A stretch of DNA of 23,658 nt. Source: Polyangia bacterium. GTDB taxonomy: Bacteria > Myxococcota_A > Polyangia > Polyangiales > Polyangiaceae. The position numbers and the translations under genes are program-made. Positions 1 to 6,950 of the stretch are shown in pieces. Under the pieces are notes generated by a model. It did no database searches. It saw only the letters and a list, made by a program, of their open reading frames with translations, and had not been told where the DNA came from. The DNA lies in contig JAUILJ010000014.1 in the NCBI GenBank assembly GCA_030433055.1, positions 1-23,658 on the forward strand, given 5' to 3'. The number at the start of each line of letters is the position of its first letter. Positions within the stretch are counted from its first letter, which is position 1.

Positions 1-2
1 AC

Positions 3-509
3 GCTTCTGCGTACCTGAAGCCTTACTGCGATCTCCAGCTGCTGCAGCGCATTGGGCAGAAGGTGATCGCCGCCGAGACGATGGAAGCCCTCGCCAGAGG
101 CCTCTCAGACATGGACGTCGTGCGGGATTTCGCGCTCGTGGGAGTCGGCCGGGTCTCTCCAAGCAATCGCGACGCCATCGCCACCGCGGCTGATTTCATC
201 GTGCGCCGCGAGGACATAGACACGGTGATCGTCTACGGCTTGGTCGGGAACCGTATCGATGGGTCCATGCGGACGAACAGCCCAAGTGTGGATCCCACGC
301 ATTTCCTTGAGGAAGCGTTTGGTAAGGACGCCAACGGACAACCTTACGGTGGCGGTCGCGCAGACAAGGGAGGCTTTCAGATCCCCCTCGGCATCCTGTG
401 CGAGGCCGACGACGATGACTCCCTCTGGCGCCTCGTGCGCCAGACCGTCCGGCGTCGTCTGGGCACGGTGATCCCCGAGCTGCTCGGGGATCCCAACGGG
501 CGCAGCTAG
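3..509 (+). CDS. DHH-family phosphoesterase, C-terminal part (5' truncated)
   Basis: The frame is open from the window edge to TAG at 507-509, so this is the last 168 codons of a longer gene; the GTG at 63 is an internal codon, not the start. The visible part matches the C-terminal half of DHH/DHHA1 phosphoesterases (the NrnA/RecJ-like superfamily that hydrolyses nanoRNA, pAp or cyclic dinucleotides). The key segment is the DHHA1 signature GGGRADKGGFQIPLG, preceded by a typical beta strand (TVIVYGLVGNRIDGSMRT). The catalytic DHH motif and metal-binding aspartates would lie upstream, outside the window, so activity cannot be judged. It ends 17 bases before the convergent small gene at 527-733, with no hairpin terminator seen between them. 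The family is fairly sure; the substrate is unknown. A link to the neighbouring c-di-GMP genes is possible, since some DHH enzymes degrade pGpG, but this is only inference. Confidence 0.8.
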   Translation, partial: ASAYLKPYCDLQLLQRIGQKVIAAETMEALARGLSDMDVVRDFALVGVGRVSPSNRDAIATAADFIVRREDIDTVIVYGLVGNRIDGSMRTNSPSVDPTHFLEEAFGKDANGQPYGGGRADKGGFQIPLGILCEADDDDSLWRLVRQTVRRRLGTVIPELLGDPNGRS

Positions 510-526
510 GACCGGGGCGCGGGCGC

Positions 527-733
527 TCAGCCCTCCGCGGTCTCTTCGTTGATTTCGAGCAATGTGTTGAGCGCCTCGACCTGGCGCTTGGCGCGGATTT
601 CTTTCTGCCGGAGCAACTTGAGCTGAGTCTCCAGCTTGCGCTGCTCGGCCTCGATCTCCTTGAGCGAGTCCTTGAGCTGGTCTCGCTCGACCTTGAGAGT
701 TTCGACGCTGATCGTCAGACGCTTTTCTTCCAT
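527..733 (-). CDS. Small coiled-coil protein, function unknown
   Basis: This 68-residue protein is almost entirely charged heptads: residues about 9-60 alternate Leu/Ile/Val with Glu, Lys, Arg and Gln (KVERDQLKDSLKEIEAEQ and onward) with no proline or glycine, which predicts one long coiled coil. There is no signal peptide, membrane segment or enzyme motif. It starts at ATG 733, 77 bases downstream of the stop of the FHA-GGDEF gene on the same strand, so it could be the third gene of that transcription unit; no strong Shine-Dalgarno is visible. The absence of frame-disrupting features and the strongly biased, self-consistent sequence argue that it is real. It might be a scaffold or oligomerisation partner, but nothing in the sequence shows a partner. 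Confidence 0.7.
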   Translation of the reverse strand: MEEKRLTISVETLKVERDQLKDSLKEIEAEQRKLETQLKLLRQKEIRAKRQVEALNTLLEINEETAEG

Positions 734-810
734 ACCGGCTCAGCAGATACCAACCGGCTTCCCACGAGTAAAGCCGCGCGTGATTTGCCTCGTCGGGGCC
801 TGCCTGGCGG

Positions 811-1797
811 CTAGTCCTGGGCGACGACTCGGTTGCGCCCTGCGCGCTTTGCCCGGTAGAGGCGTCGGTCTGCGGTCGCTACCAGCGCCTCGGCTGTCAC
901 CTGGGTCACGCAGCTCAAGGACGCTACCCCCAGGCTGACGGTGATGTTTGGGAGTCCCGTGTCCACCGGGGCGGGGCGAGCCAGCACCTCACGAATGCGC
1001 TCAGCGACCTGGGTGGCACCGGGATGTCCGATACCTCGGAGCACCACCAGGAACTCCTCCCCCCCATACCGCGCAAAGACGTCCTCAGCGCGTAGCATGT
1101 GGCCCACAGTTTCACTGAGGTGAAGGAGCACTTGGTCTCCTACCGGGTGGCCGTAGCGATCGTTGACCAGCTTGAAATGGTCGACATCGAGCAGGAGCAC
1201 CGCGAGCGCGGAGTGATGCCTCCGGGCATAAGACACCTCCGCAGACAGGCGCTCGTCGAGGTGACTCCGATTGTATGCTCCCGTGAGTGGGTCGCGGATG
1301 CTGGATTCATAGAGCTGAAGCATCGCGCGTTCCTGGGCGGCGTCCACACAGGAGTAGCGGAAGGCGACTCGGGCCCCGAGCTGGATCGTATCTCCATCCG
1401 ACAGCGCGCGCAGCTTGACGCGCTCACCGTTGACGTAGGTTCCGTTTCGGGAACCCAGGTCCTCGACCCAGTGTGCGTCGTGGGCGACAAACAGTTTCGC
1501 GTGGAAACGACTGATACCATCGTCGTCGATGCGGTAGTCGGCGTTCATGTGCCGCCCGACCTGACAGGGTACGCGACTGAGCGTCAACGGCCGACCTGCG
1601 CCCGCGGCGTCCAGGCGGACCAACACGCCGCGGTCTCTCCGTCCAACGCTCTCATCGTGTGCGCCGATGAAGGAGATGCTGGTCGTCTCGTCCTCCCCCC
1701 AACAGCAAGGCTCACGAAAGGGCTCGAGCAGAGTCTCTTTCGAGTTCTGAGGTCGACTCGGCGGGTCGGGGGTGAGGGAATGCGCAGGAACGGTCAC
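811..1797 (-). CDS. FHA-GGDEF diguanylate cyclase
   Basis: This 328-aa cytoplasmic protein should make c-di-GMP from two GTP. After a flexible N-terminus, an FHA domain (about residues 58-149) carries the phosphothreonine-binding signatures SRFH (96-99) and GSRNGTYVNG (115-124). A GGDEF domain follows (about 165-328) with the metal-binding DVDHFK (204-209), the active-site GGEEF (245-249) and, five residues before it, RAED (236-239), which fits the RxxD inhibitory I-site. It therefore looks catalytically competent and product-inhibited. The start chosen is GTG at 1797: the GTG overlaps the TGA of the upstream gene as GTGA, and GGAG (plus-strand 1806-1809) sits 8 bases before it. A longer frame starting at 1860 would overlap the neighbour by 67 bases and has no better signal. 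FHA domains read Ser/Thr phosphorylation, so the cyclase is probably controlled by a kinase not present in this window. Confidence 0.93.
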   Translation of the reverse strand: MTVPAHSLTPDPPSRPQNSKETLLEPFREPCCWGEDETTSISFIGAHDESVGRRDRGVLVRLDAAGAGRPLTLSRVPCQVGRHMNADYRIDDDGISRFHAKLFVAHDAHWVEDLGSRNGTYVNGERVKLRALSDGDTIQLGARVAFRYSCVDAAQERAMLQLYESSIRDPLTGAYNRSHLDERLSAEVSYARRHHSALAVLLLDVDHFKLVNDRYGHPVGDQVLLHLSETVGHMLRAEDVFARYGGEEFLVVLRGIGHPGATQVAERIREVLARPAPVDTGLPNITVSLGVASLSCVTQVTAEALVATADRRLYRAKRAGRNRVVAQD

Positions 1798-3020
1798 CAG
1801 TTCAACTCCGGGAAAGCTGGGCCAGGTTTGGCGATGAAGTAGCCTTGGAGCAGGTCGCAACCGAGGTCGATCAACGCGTCGCGCTCTTCGCGCGTCTCCA
1901 CGCCCTCGCCTACGACCAGCATTCCCATGTCTGCGCAGAGCTGCGCGATGGACCGGATGAGCTTCTGCTTCGTCGGCGCCTGATGCACGTCTCTCACGAG
2001 GCTCATGTCGAGCTTCACGATGTCTGGCTCCAGCAGGGCGAAGCTGGTCAGGCCTGCATACCCTGCACCGAGGTCATCGACGGCGATGCGGAAACCCATC
2101 TCGCGCAACACGGCGACTCGGCGCTTCACGTCTTTGATCTCGTCCAGGCTCGAACGCTCCGTGATCTCGAGCACGACTCGATCGGCAACTCGCGAGAGCG
2201 GAGCGTCAGGCTCGTACAGTTGGGAGTCGAGTAGATCCGTCGTGTGCAGATTGACGAACAAGAGCCCGGACTCTGGAGTCACCGCGGACACCGCGCGCTC
2301 TCGAATCGTTCGGCTGAGTTCATCGACCCGCTCCAGCTTGATCGCGGCCTCGATGACGGCGCCGGGGTGAGGCAGACTGGGTTCCTTGGATCGCAGCAGC
2401 GCTTCGTAGCCGTAGACCGCGCCATTGGTGCGCACGATGGGCTGGTAGGCCATCCACAGTGTCGCCAACGCGCTACCGAAGCTCGCCTCCAGGCCTGCGC
2501 GGTCGCCTGCTCCTGCGTTTCCCCCCAAGAGCTCGGCGGCTTCGCGGCGCATGCGCGCCATGCGGTGGAGCCGCACCGCCTTGTCCAACACTTCCTCGAG
2601 GTTGTCGTTCTCGACAGGCTTGGTCAGGTAGTGGAAGGCTCCGTACTCCAGTGCCTTGACGGCGGTGCTCACCGCTGGCTCCCCGGTCACTAGGATCACG
2701 GGCACATCCAGATCGTGCTCTCGGACTTCGCGAAGTAGCTGGATCCCATCCATCCGCGGCATTGCGATGTCACTCAAGATGACGTCGTACTCGTGAGCGT
2801 TGAGCTGCTCGATCGCGGCTTCCCCCCCGGGTGCTGTATCCACGTGGAAGCCACGTAGCGCGAGACAACGGCGAAACGCTCGCAGCAGCGCGGGTTCGTC
2901 ATCGACGACCAGGATTCGACCCTTGGTCGCTGCCGACCACACGCCGCTGGCTTCAGAGCCCCGCTCGGAGGGCGATTTGTCGGTAGTTGAGTGCCGCAGG
3001 GCGACGAGGGGGACGGTCAT
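1794..3020 (-). CDS. Receiver-EAL response regulator (c-di-GMP phosphodiesterase)
   Basis: This 408-aa protein joins a CheY-like receiver to an EAL domain that would hydrolyse c-di-GMP to pGpG. In the receiver (about 33-155) the acidic pair is D40/D41, the phosphoacceptor is D84 in SDIAMP, the switch threonine is T112 and the conserved lysine is K134 followed by proline. The EAL domain (about 185-405) has EALLR at 206-210, N257, E285, the D315-D316 pair, K336, E372 and Q392, so the residues used for metal binding and catalysis are all present. The loop-6 motif reads DDLGAGYAG instead of the common DDFGTGYSS, a conservative change. No histidine kinase is nearby, so the phosphodonor is an orphan or a hybrid elsewhere. 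It is first in an operon with the FHA-GGDEF cyclase, placing opposing activities under one promoter. The ATG at 3020 has only a weak, distant GGAG upstream, so a later start is possible. Confidence 0.93.
   Translation of the reverse strand: MTVPLVALRHSTTDKSPSERGSEASGVWSAATKGRILVVDDEPALLRAFRRCLALRGFHVDTAPGGEAAIEQLNAHEYDVILSDIAMPRMDGIQLLREVREHDLDVPVILVTGEPAVSTAVKALEYGAFHYLTKPVENDNLEEVLDKAVRLHRMARMRREAAELLGGNAGAGDRAGLEASFGSALATLWMAYQPIVRTNGAVYGYEALLRSKEPSLPHPGAVIEAAIKLERVDELSRTIRERAVSAVTPESGLLFVNLHTTDLLDSQLYEPDAPLSRVADRVVLEITERSSLDEIKDVKRRVAVLREMGFRIAVDDLGAGYAGLTSFALLEPDIVKLDMSLVRDVHQAPTKQKLIRSIAQLCADMGMLVVGEGVETREERDALIDLGCDLLQGYFIAKPGPAFPELNW
1806..1809 (-). promoter_or_regulatory. Shine-Dalgarno of the FHA-GGDEF gene
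   Basis: GGAG on the minus strand lies 8 bases before the GTG at 1797 and inside the 3' end of the receiver-EAL gene. Together with the GTGA start/stop overlap it fixes the start and implies translational coupling of the two c-di-GMP genes. Confidence 0.7.
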
Positions 3021-3530
3021 GAAGCTGATGAACGGCTCCGAATCGCCTTCCCTTAGGCGCTTTTCTGCACCCCTCGCTCAGCCGGGAACAATCCCAGGTT
3101 GAACTGACGATTCAAATGAAGATTCGATCGGTAATCAATGGCATCAATCAATTGATCAAATCAATTGGTATTGATCGCCACGGGGGCAGCAAACGCGATG
3201 CTTTTGCGCCTGGTAACGCCGGGCTGCGGGGCAGCGGAGGCGGCAGTGGAGGGGCTTGAGCACGGCGTTCGAAGCTGCTTCTGCCGCTGGCATCGGCCGG
3301 CAACCAGCGACAAATCGCCTAGAATTCGTGGACAGTCAGCGCGATCCGTTGCAAGCTTGGAGTGCTGCAGGGCGCTCGCTGAGGTCTTCGACGACCTCCC
3401 GCCTGGGTGCTTCCCTCGACGCAGGGAGGTCCCCGATGTGCGTTACCTGGGGACGACTGATGCACAAGGTGCCCATAAGCTGTGGACAACCCTGCAAACG
3501 AAGAAACTGCCTTTGGTGGGAGTTTTCTTG
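3021..3530. other. Intergenic region upstream of the c-di-GMP operon
   Basis: No convincing gene is seen. The first 80 bases are a GC-moderate 5' leader of the receiver-EAL gene. An AT-rich patch with a nested palindrome covers 3134-3175 and is the likely promoter/operator zone for the minus-strand operon. From about 3200 the DNA becomes rich in inverted repeats: GAGGTC/GACCTC at 3381-3398, TCCCT/AGGGA at 3412-3427 and GTCCCC/GGGGAC at 3429-3454. These resemble the structured region that follows, so the RNA proposed from about 3566 might begin earlier than the predicted promoter. Confidence 0.5.
3134..3175. promoter_or_regulatory. Nested palindrome, candidate operator
   Basis: A perfect inverted repeat, CAATTGAT (3149-3156) and ATCAATTG (3160-3167) around a 3-base spacer, is flanked by further ATCAAT (3134-3139, 3143-3148) and ATTGAT (3170-3175) units. 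The patch is strikingly AT-rich for this genome and lies 114-155 bases upstream of the receiver-EAL start. A dimeric or cooperatively binding regulator is the simplest reading; no specific factor can be named. Confidence 0.5.
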
Positions 3531-3559
3531 TTGATTTGATTGCACGCTTCCGGCATAAA
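3531..3559 (+). promoter_or_regulatory. Candidate sigma-70 promoter of the long RNA
   Basis: TTGATT (3531-3536) and CATAAA (3554-3559) are separated by exactly 17 bases. Each hexamer matches four of six consensus positions (TTGACA, TATAAT). The surroundings are AT-rich compared with the rest of the window. Transcription would begin near 3566 and run into the hairpin-rich region. The prediction rests on consensus matching only. Confidence 0.4.
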
Positions 3560-3565
3560 CGTTTC

Positions 3566-5843
3566 TGGAAGTTCGCGGCACATCAAAACCGCGGACGGAT
3601 CGATCGTAGAGGTTACGAGGGGCGCTGCAGGGTCTTCCAAGGAAGGTCCTGAGCCGACTTGAGGGGTGCTTGGCGCGTTCAACGCCACGCTCCAGCGTCG
3701 GTTGAAAAGGCGTCGAGACCATGGCTGCCGCGTCAGACATGGCTCGGGCTGGTGAGAACCGGTTCCTTCGTGGTCGAAGGGGTTCCGGCTTCGTGGAATT
3801 CGATCTCTTTCGCGAGAGATGGTTCAAAGCGAGGCCTTGGCCGGCGATTCAGGACTGTCGTCTTCTAGCGACAGGCCAGGGTTTTCGGTGACATACGAAC
3901 CTCCGGGTGGAGTCGGAGTTGGCGCGTCTTCTCGCAGGGAAGATGCTGACTCGGTTCCACCGACCTTCGAGGGTGGAGGGGCTCTTTGAGTCACTCGATG
4001 CTCTCCTTCGGGAGGGCGAAGCCCTAGGAGGCCGCAGCGCTGAGTTTCTCAGCCAACGAGAGGCGTGAGAGCGTCTCTTGAGCGGTGATCGGACGTCCCA
4101 GGTCGTGCTCGAGCTCGAATTGAAAAGTCGCATTACGCAGTGATGAGCGTGCCCTTGTGCGTGTGCACGCTCCCTTCCGGGGGAGTGTGACGGCGTGCTG
4201 GAGTGTCGGTTTCGGCGCTCGGGGTCGGTTCGCGCGGGATGGTGTTTGCCAGACCGTTCGAGCTGTCGAACAGCTGGCTTGCTGGCTGAGTCGAAGCTTA
4301 CTTGCTGCGAGACGTCGAGGTTCTGCGTCTCCGGGTTCACGATACTCGGAGGGTGCGCTGGACCTTGGCCGTGGTACCTCGCGAGGGGTTCAGGGTTCGC
4401 ACATGGAAAAACCGTGAGCGGACACCAGCCATGGTGACAGTCGACGTCAGAAGCACGCGCAGGCGGCACGGCGTAGAGCGTTCGACAAGGATGCTCGCGG
4501 GGTGCGCTCTCGTGTGTGGAAGTCGGAGTTTCGCGTGAACGGAGCTTCGGTCGGAGTTGGCGTGAGCGCTTGCGTCTCGCGTCGGGCTGCCGATGACTTG
4601 GATGTGAGCTTGGGTACTCGTCTTTGAAATGCAGGTTGCAGGTATCGGTCGAACGTATCTTTGGTGCGTTGTCCGCTCGTTCCTTCGGGGGCGGAAGGAT
4701 GACGGATCTAGGCTCGAGCGAGGTGCGCGTTCCCAGTTGAATGTAGGGGACCGCGGACCGAGAGAGGGTCGAACGGGTGCGCGAAGCTGGGGTACACGGA
4801 ACAGTGCGCTCTGGCGTCGGCCTAGGAATGGGAGTTGCTAGGATTTCGGCACGGTACTAGATGTACTGGAGCATCGGTGTCTGGCTCTCTAAACCAGAGT
4901 TTGGACCCCCTGCTCCTGGCTCCTCGGGTGAAGCCTCGTTGGTGGAGCTACTTGAGATTCAGATTAGTTCCTTACGGAAGTGATTGGGGTCGCGGGTTGT
5001 TCCTTGGGCGGGGGCGAAAGCCAACGAACAGTACGAGGTTGCATGGGCTCTCGGGTCCATGTCGAGATGCTGGCAGCGATGTCAGCGTCAGACTCGCACC
5101 CAACAGGTCAGCCGGTTCGCCTTGTCTAGAGGCAGGGAGGACGGGTGTCCGAGGCGCGACAGAGTACATCAGCGGAAGGGGTTTCGTGATCACGGCTCTC
5201 CCAGCTCCCGCCACGAATCACCGGCAGCGATGTCGGTGATGGTTCGCTCGCCTAACAAGCGAGATGAAGCGTCGGATCGACCGCCCAATCGGGTTCGGTC
5301 CGTCCAGGGCGTCTTCAGGACGGAGCGCAGAGGGTCAGTCGCTCGCGGTTACGTGGTTTCGCTTCGATCGTCCAACGGGTTGCTTCGGCAGCTCGGGGTG
5401 GTCAGCGGACACGCGGCTGCGCGGAATGCCAGTGTTCGAGGTTCGTCAGCTCGTCCCCCACAGGATGGGTTGGCCACGTCCTTCGCCTTCACTCTAGAGG
5501 TGAACTGTTCTCTGCCCGAGAGGGTGAGTTGAGCAGGGGGTGGGAAGTGCGGCGGTTTCGCCGGTTCGGAAGCAGAGCCACCAGCCTCGCTGGGCGCATC
5601 ACACAAGCCTCCGCCAAAGCTGGGCAAGATAATTCCTTGCTCACCCAACTCAGGTCCTGCCAGCGCGAACTGCGCGGGCCTGACGAGAGAACCTGTATTG
5701 AGTCGACGATGTCACGTCACGCCGCAAGCGTGTGCGTGGGGCTGATGAGCCGCCAAGTGCGGCGCGGGGGCTTAATTGCTCACCATCGGCAAGCGACGCT
5801 TCCCGAAGGCAACCAGGGTGACCTGGTTGCCTTTCGTTTTTTT
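3566..5843 (+). ncRNA. Candidate long structured noncoding RNA (~2.3 kb)
   Basis: No frame in this stretch encodes a recognisable protein: the longest open frames give Arg/Ser/Gly-rich translations without domains or ribosome-binding sites. Base composition drops to 50-57% GC in sampled 60-base lines (4621-4680, 4861-4920), although other lines reach about 67%. Local hairpins are unusually frequent and many are perfect: 3803-3820, 3855-3874, 4000-4017 (7 bp closed by TTCG), 4039-4053, 4145-4172 (8 bp), 4256-4271, 4309-4331, 4681-4699, 4998-5030 (GAAA loop), 5069-5086 and 5218-5239 (GCGA loops), 5299-5324, 5650-5683 and 5749-5763. The segment 4868-4916 forms a closed multi-element fold (GGAGCA/TGCTCC outside, TCTGG/CCAGA inside). 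A promoter-like element precedes it and a strong terminator ends it. It is not recognisable as rRNA, tmRNA, RNase P, SRP RNA or a group II intron. Long bacterial RNAs such as OLE, GOLLD and ROOL are a precedent in kind, but no similarity to them is claimed. Confidence 0.4.
5806..5843 (+). terminator. Strong intrinsic terminator
   Basis: A perfect 12-bp stem (AAGGCAACCAGG at 5806-5817 with CCTGGTTGCCTT at 5822-5833) is closed by a GTGA tetraloop and followed, after a few bases, by seven T residues (5837-5843). The T-tract is only on the plus-strand side, so it terminates plus-strand transcription arriving from the hairpin-rich region. It stands 157 bases before the importer start and could either insulate the importer from an RNA gene or act as an attenuator in its leader. 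Confidence 0.9.
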
Positions 5844-5999
5844 GTGCTGCGTGGTCGTAGCTGAGCCGTCTGTTCCTCCGCCCGACGCCCGGTCGCACCG
5901 CGCTGCGGTGGGCGAGCTGGCGTGGAGGCGCCGAAACGGGGCGAGTGGCAGGCGCGAACCGTTGCCCACCGGGAGCCTGTGTGCTTCGCTCGCCCGCCC
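5844..5999 (+). other. Leader/intergenic region of the ABC importer
   Basis: This 156-base gap holds a strong hairpin, CACCGC/GCGGTG with a 3-base loop at 5896-5910, inside very GC-rich DNA. A promoter for the importer should lie here if the upstream terminator is constitutive, but no good -35/-10 pair was found. Confidence 0.4.
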
Positions 6000-6950
6000 A
6001 TGCATGAGCGCCCCGTACTGCCCAGATTGTCGCCGCTCGGGGGGCGCTGGGCGTACCTCCGGCTGCTTGTCAGCGCGTGCATCGTTCTGATCGGGGCAGG
6101 GGCGTGCGAGCACAAGCAGGAGCCGACAGCGGAGGATGGTCGGCCGCGGTTCGTCTCGCTGGCCCCCGCCATCACCGAGACGCTCTTCGCCATCGGGGCC
6201 GGCGACCGAGTCGTCGCGGTGAGCCAGTATTGCGAACGGCCGGCAGAGGCCAAGCGGCTGCCTCAGGTGGGCACCGCGATGACCCCGAACTACGAGGCGA
6301 TTGCCAGGCTCCGCCCCACGTTAATCCTTACGGAAACGAATAAGAGTGCCAAGAGCAAAGAACTGAAGCAGCTCGGGCCTACGCTGGAGCTGCCGTGGCT
6401 CACCTTGCCCGAGATCACGCAGAGCATTCGCGAGCTCGGAGAGAAGACGGGACACAGCGAGAAGGCCAACGAGATCGCACTGCGCATGTCCAGTGAGCTG
6501 GGGAAAGAGCCTCCACCTGACGCTCCCAAGGTGCTGCTGGTGCTGGGCTACGGTGCGAAGCCCAGCATCGATGAAGTCTGGTTCATTCGCAGAAATAGCC
6601 TTCACGGCGCTGCCCTCGCCTCTGCAGGGGGCCGCAACGTCGTGGATCGGGATGTCACTGGGCTACCCCGGCTCAAGGTTCAGGAGGTGCTACAGCTCGA
6701 TCCCGAACAGATCATCGTCTTGGTTCAGGCGAAGCGCAGCGAGGAGGCGGCCATTCTGGCCGCGTGGAAGAAGCTCGAGCCGCTGCAAGCGGTGAAGCAT
6801 CAGCGCGTCGCGGTGCTTGAGGCACCCGAAGCCTTCGGCAACGGTCCGAGCATTCTCGAACTGCGAGTGAAGCTGCAGCGCCAGATCGCCGCGCTGGGGG
6901 GGCCGCGACCGGCAGCGAGCTCGGCGGCAACGGCTGGAAGCGCACCGTGA
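6000..6950 (+). CDS. ABC importer substrate-binding lipoprotein (BtuF/FecB-like)
   Basis: This is the periplasmic receptor of an ABC importer for cobalamin or a ferric/haem-type chelate. After a 35-residue lipoprotein signal (hydrophobic core LLVSACIVLIG, lipidated C36 in AGAC) comes the helical-backbone metal-receptor fold: SLAPAITETLFAIGAGDRVVAVSQYC near 53-78, then PQVGTAMTPNYEAI and LRPTLIL, the usual start of BtuF-type proteins. The second lobe follows after a single linking helix and contains LLVLGYGAKPS, GRNVV and VQEVLQLDPEQIIV. Length (316 aa) is normal for the family. The ATG at 6000 was chosen because it gives a proper signal peptide, although no good Shine-Dalgarno precedes it; a frame from 5922 and a GTG at 5979 are alternatives. 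Its TGA overlaps the GTG of the ATPase gene by four bases, so the two are translationally coupled. Substrate cannot be decided from sequence. Confidence 0.88.
   Translation: MHERPVLPRLSPLGGRWAYLRLLVSACIVLIGAGACEHKQEPTAEDGRPRFVSLAPAITETLFAIGAGDRVVAVSQYCERPAEAKRLPQVGTAMTPNYEAIARLRPTLILTETNKSAKSKELKQLGPTLELPWLTLPEITQSIRELGEKTGHSEKANEIALRMSSELGKEPPPDAPKVLLVLGYGAKPSIDEVWFIRRNSLHGAALASAGGRNVVDRDVTGLPRLKVQEVLQLDPEQIIVLVQAKRSEEAAILAAWKKLEPLQAVKHQRVAVLEAPEAFGNGPSILELRVKLQRQIAALGGPRPAASSAATAGSAP

Noticed and set aside
3486..3494. DnaA-box-like TGTGGACAA near 3481-3489
   Set aside because: A single imperfect match with no cluster and no replication genes nearby.
4868..4916. tRNA-like fold with a closing GGAGCA/TGCTCC stem
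   Set aside because: Only about 49 bases, with no T-arm consensus and no proper anticodon arm; kept only as a structural element of the proposed RNA.
4981..5330. Short matches to 23S rRNA motifs (AGTACGAG near 5031, GTTCGGTCC near 5293)
   Set aside because: Only 8-9 base matches, out of context and in no rRNA-like order; best explained as chance.
3165..5532. Several open frames of 60-206 codons on both strands between 3165 and 5532 (for example 3849-4469 minus and 4984-5532 plus)
   Set aside because: Their translations are Arg/Ser/Gly-rich without domains, signal peptides or ribosome-binding sites, they overlap each other on both strands, and hairpins run through them. Open frames of this size are expected by chance in GC-rich DNA.
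3566..5843. Group II intron, tmRNA, RNase P RNA or SRP RNA
   Set aside because: No domain V hairpin, no reverse transcriptase, no tmRNA tag frame or tRNA-like ends, and no conserved RNase P or SRP core sequences were found.
5881..5990. Cobalamin riboswitch on the minus strand, suggested by GCCACTC and CGGTG-like pieces
   Set aside because: Orientation is opposite to the importer, the GGGAA element and B12 box are missing, and similar pieces arise easily in GC-rich hairpins.
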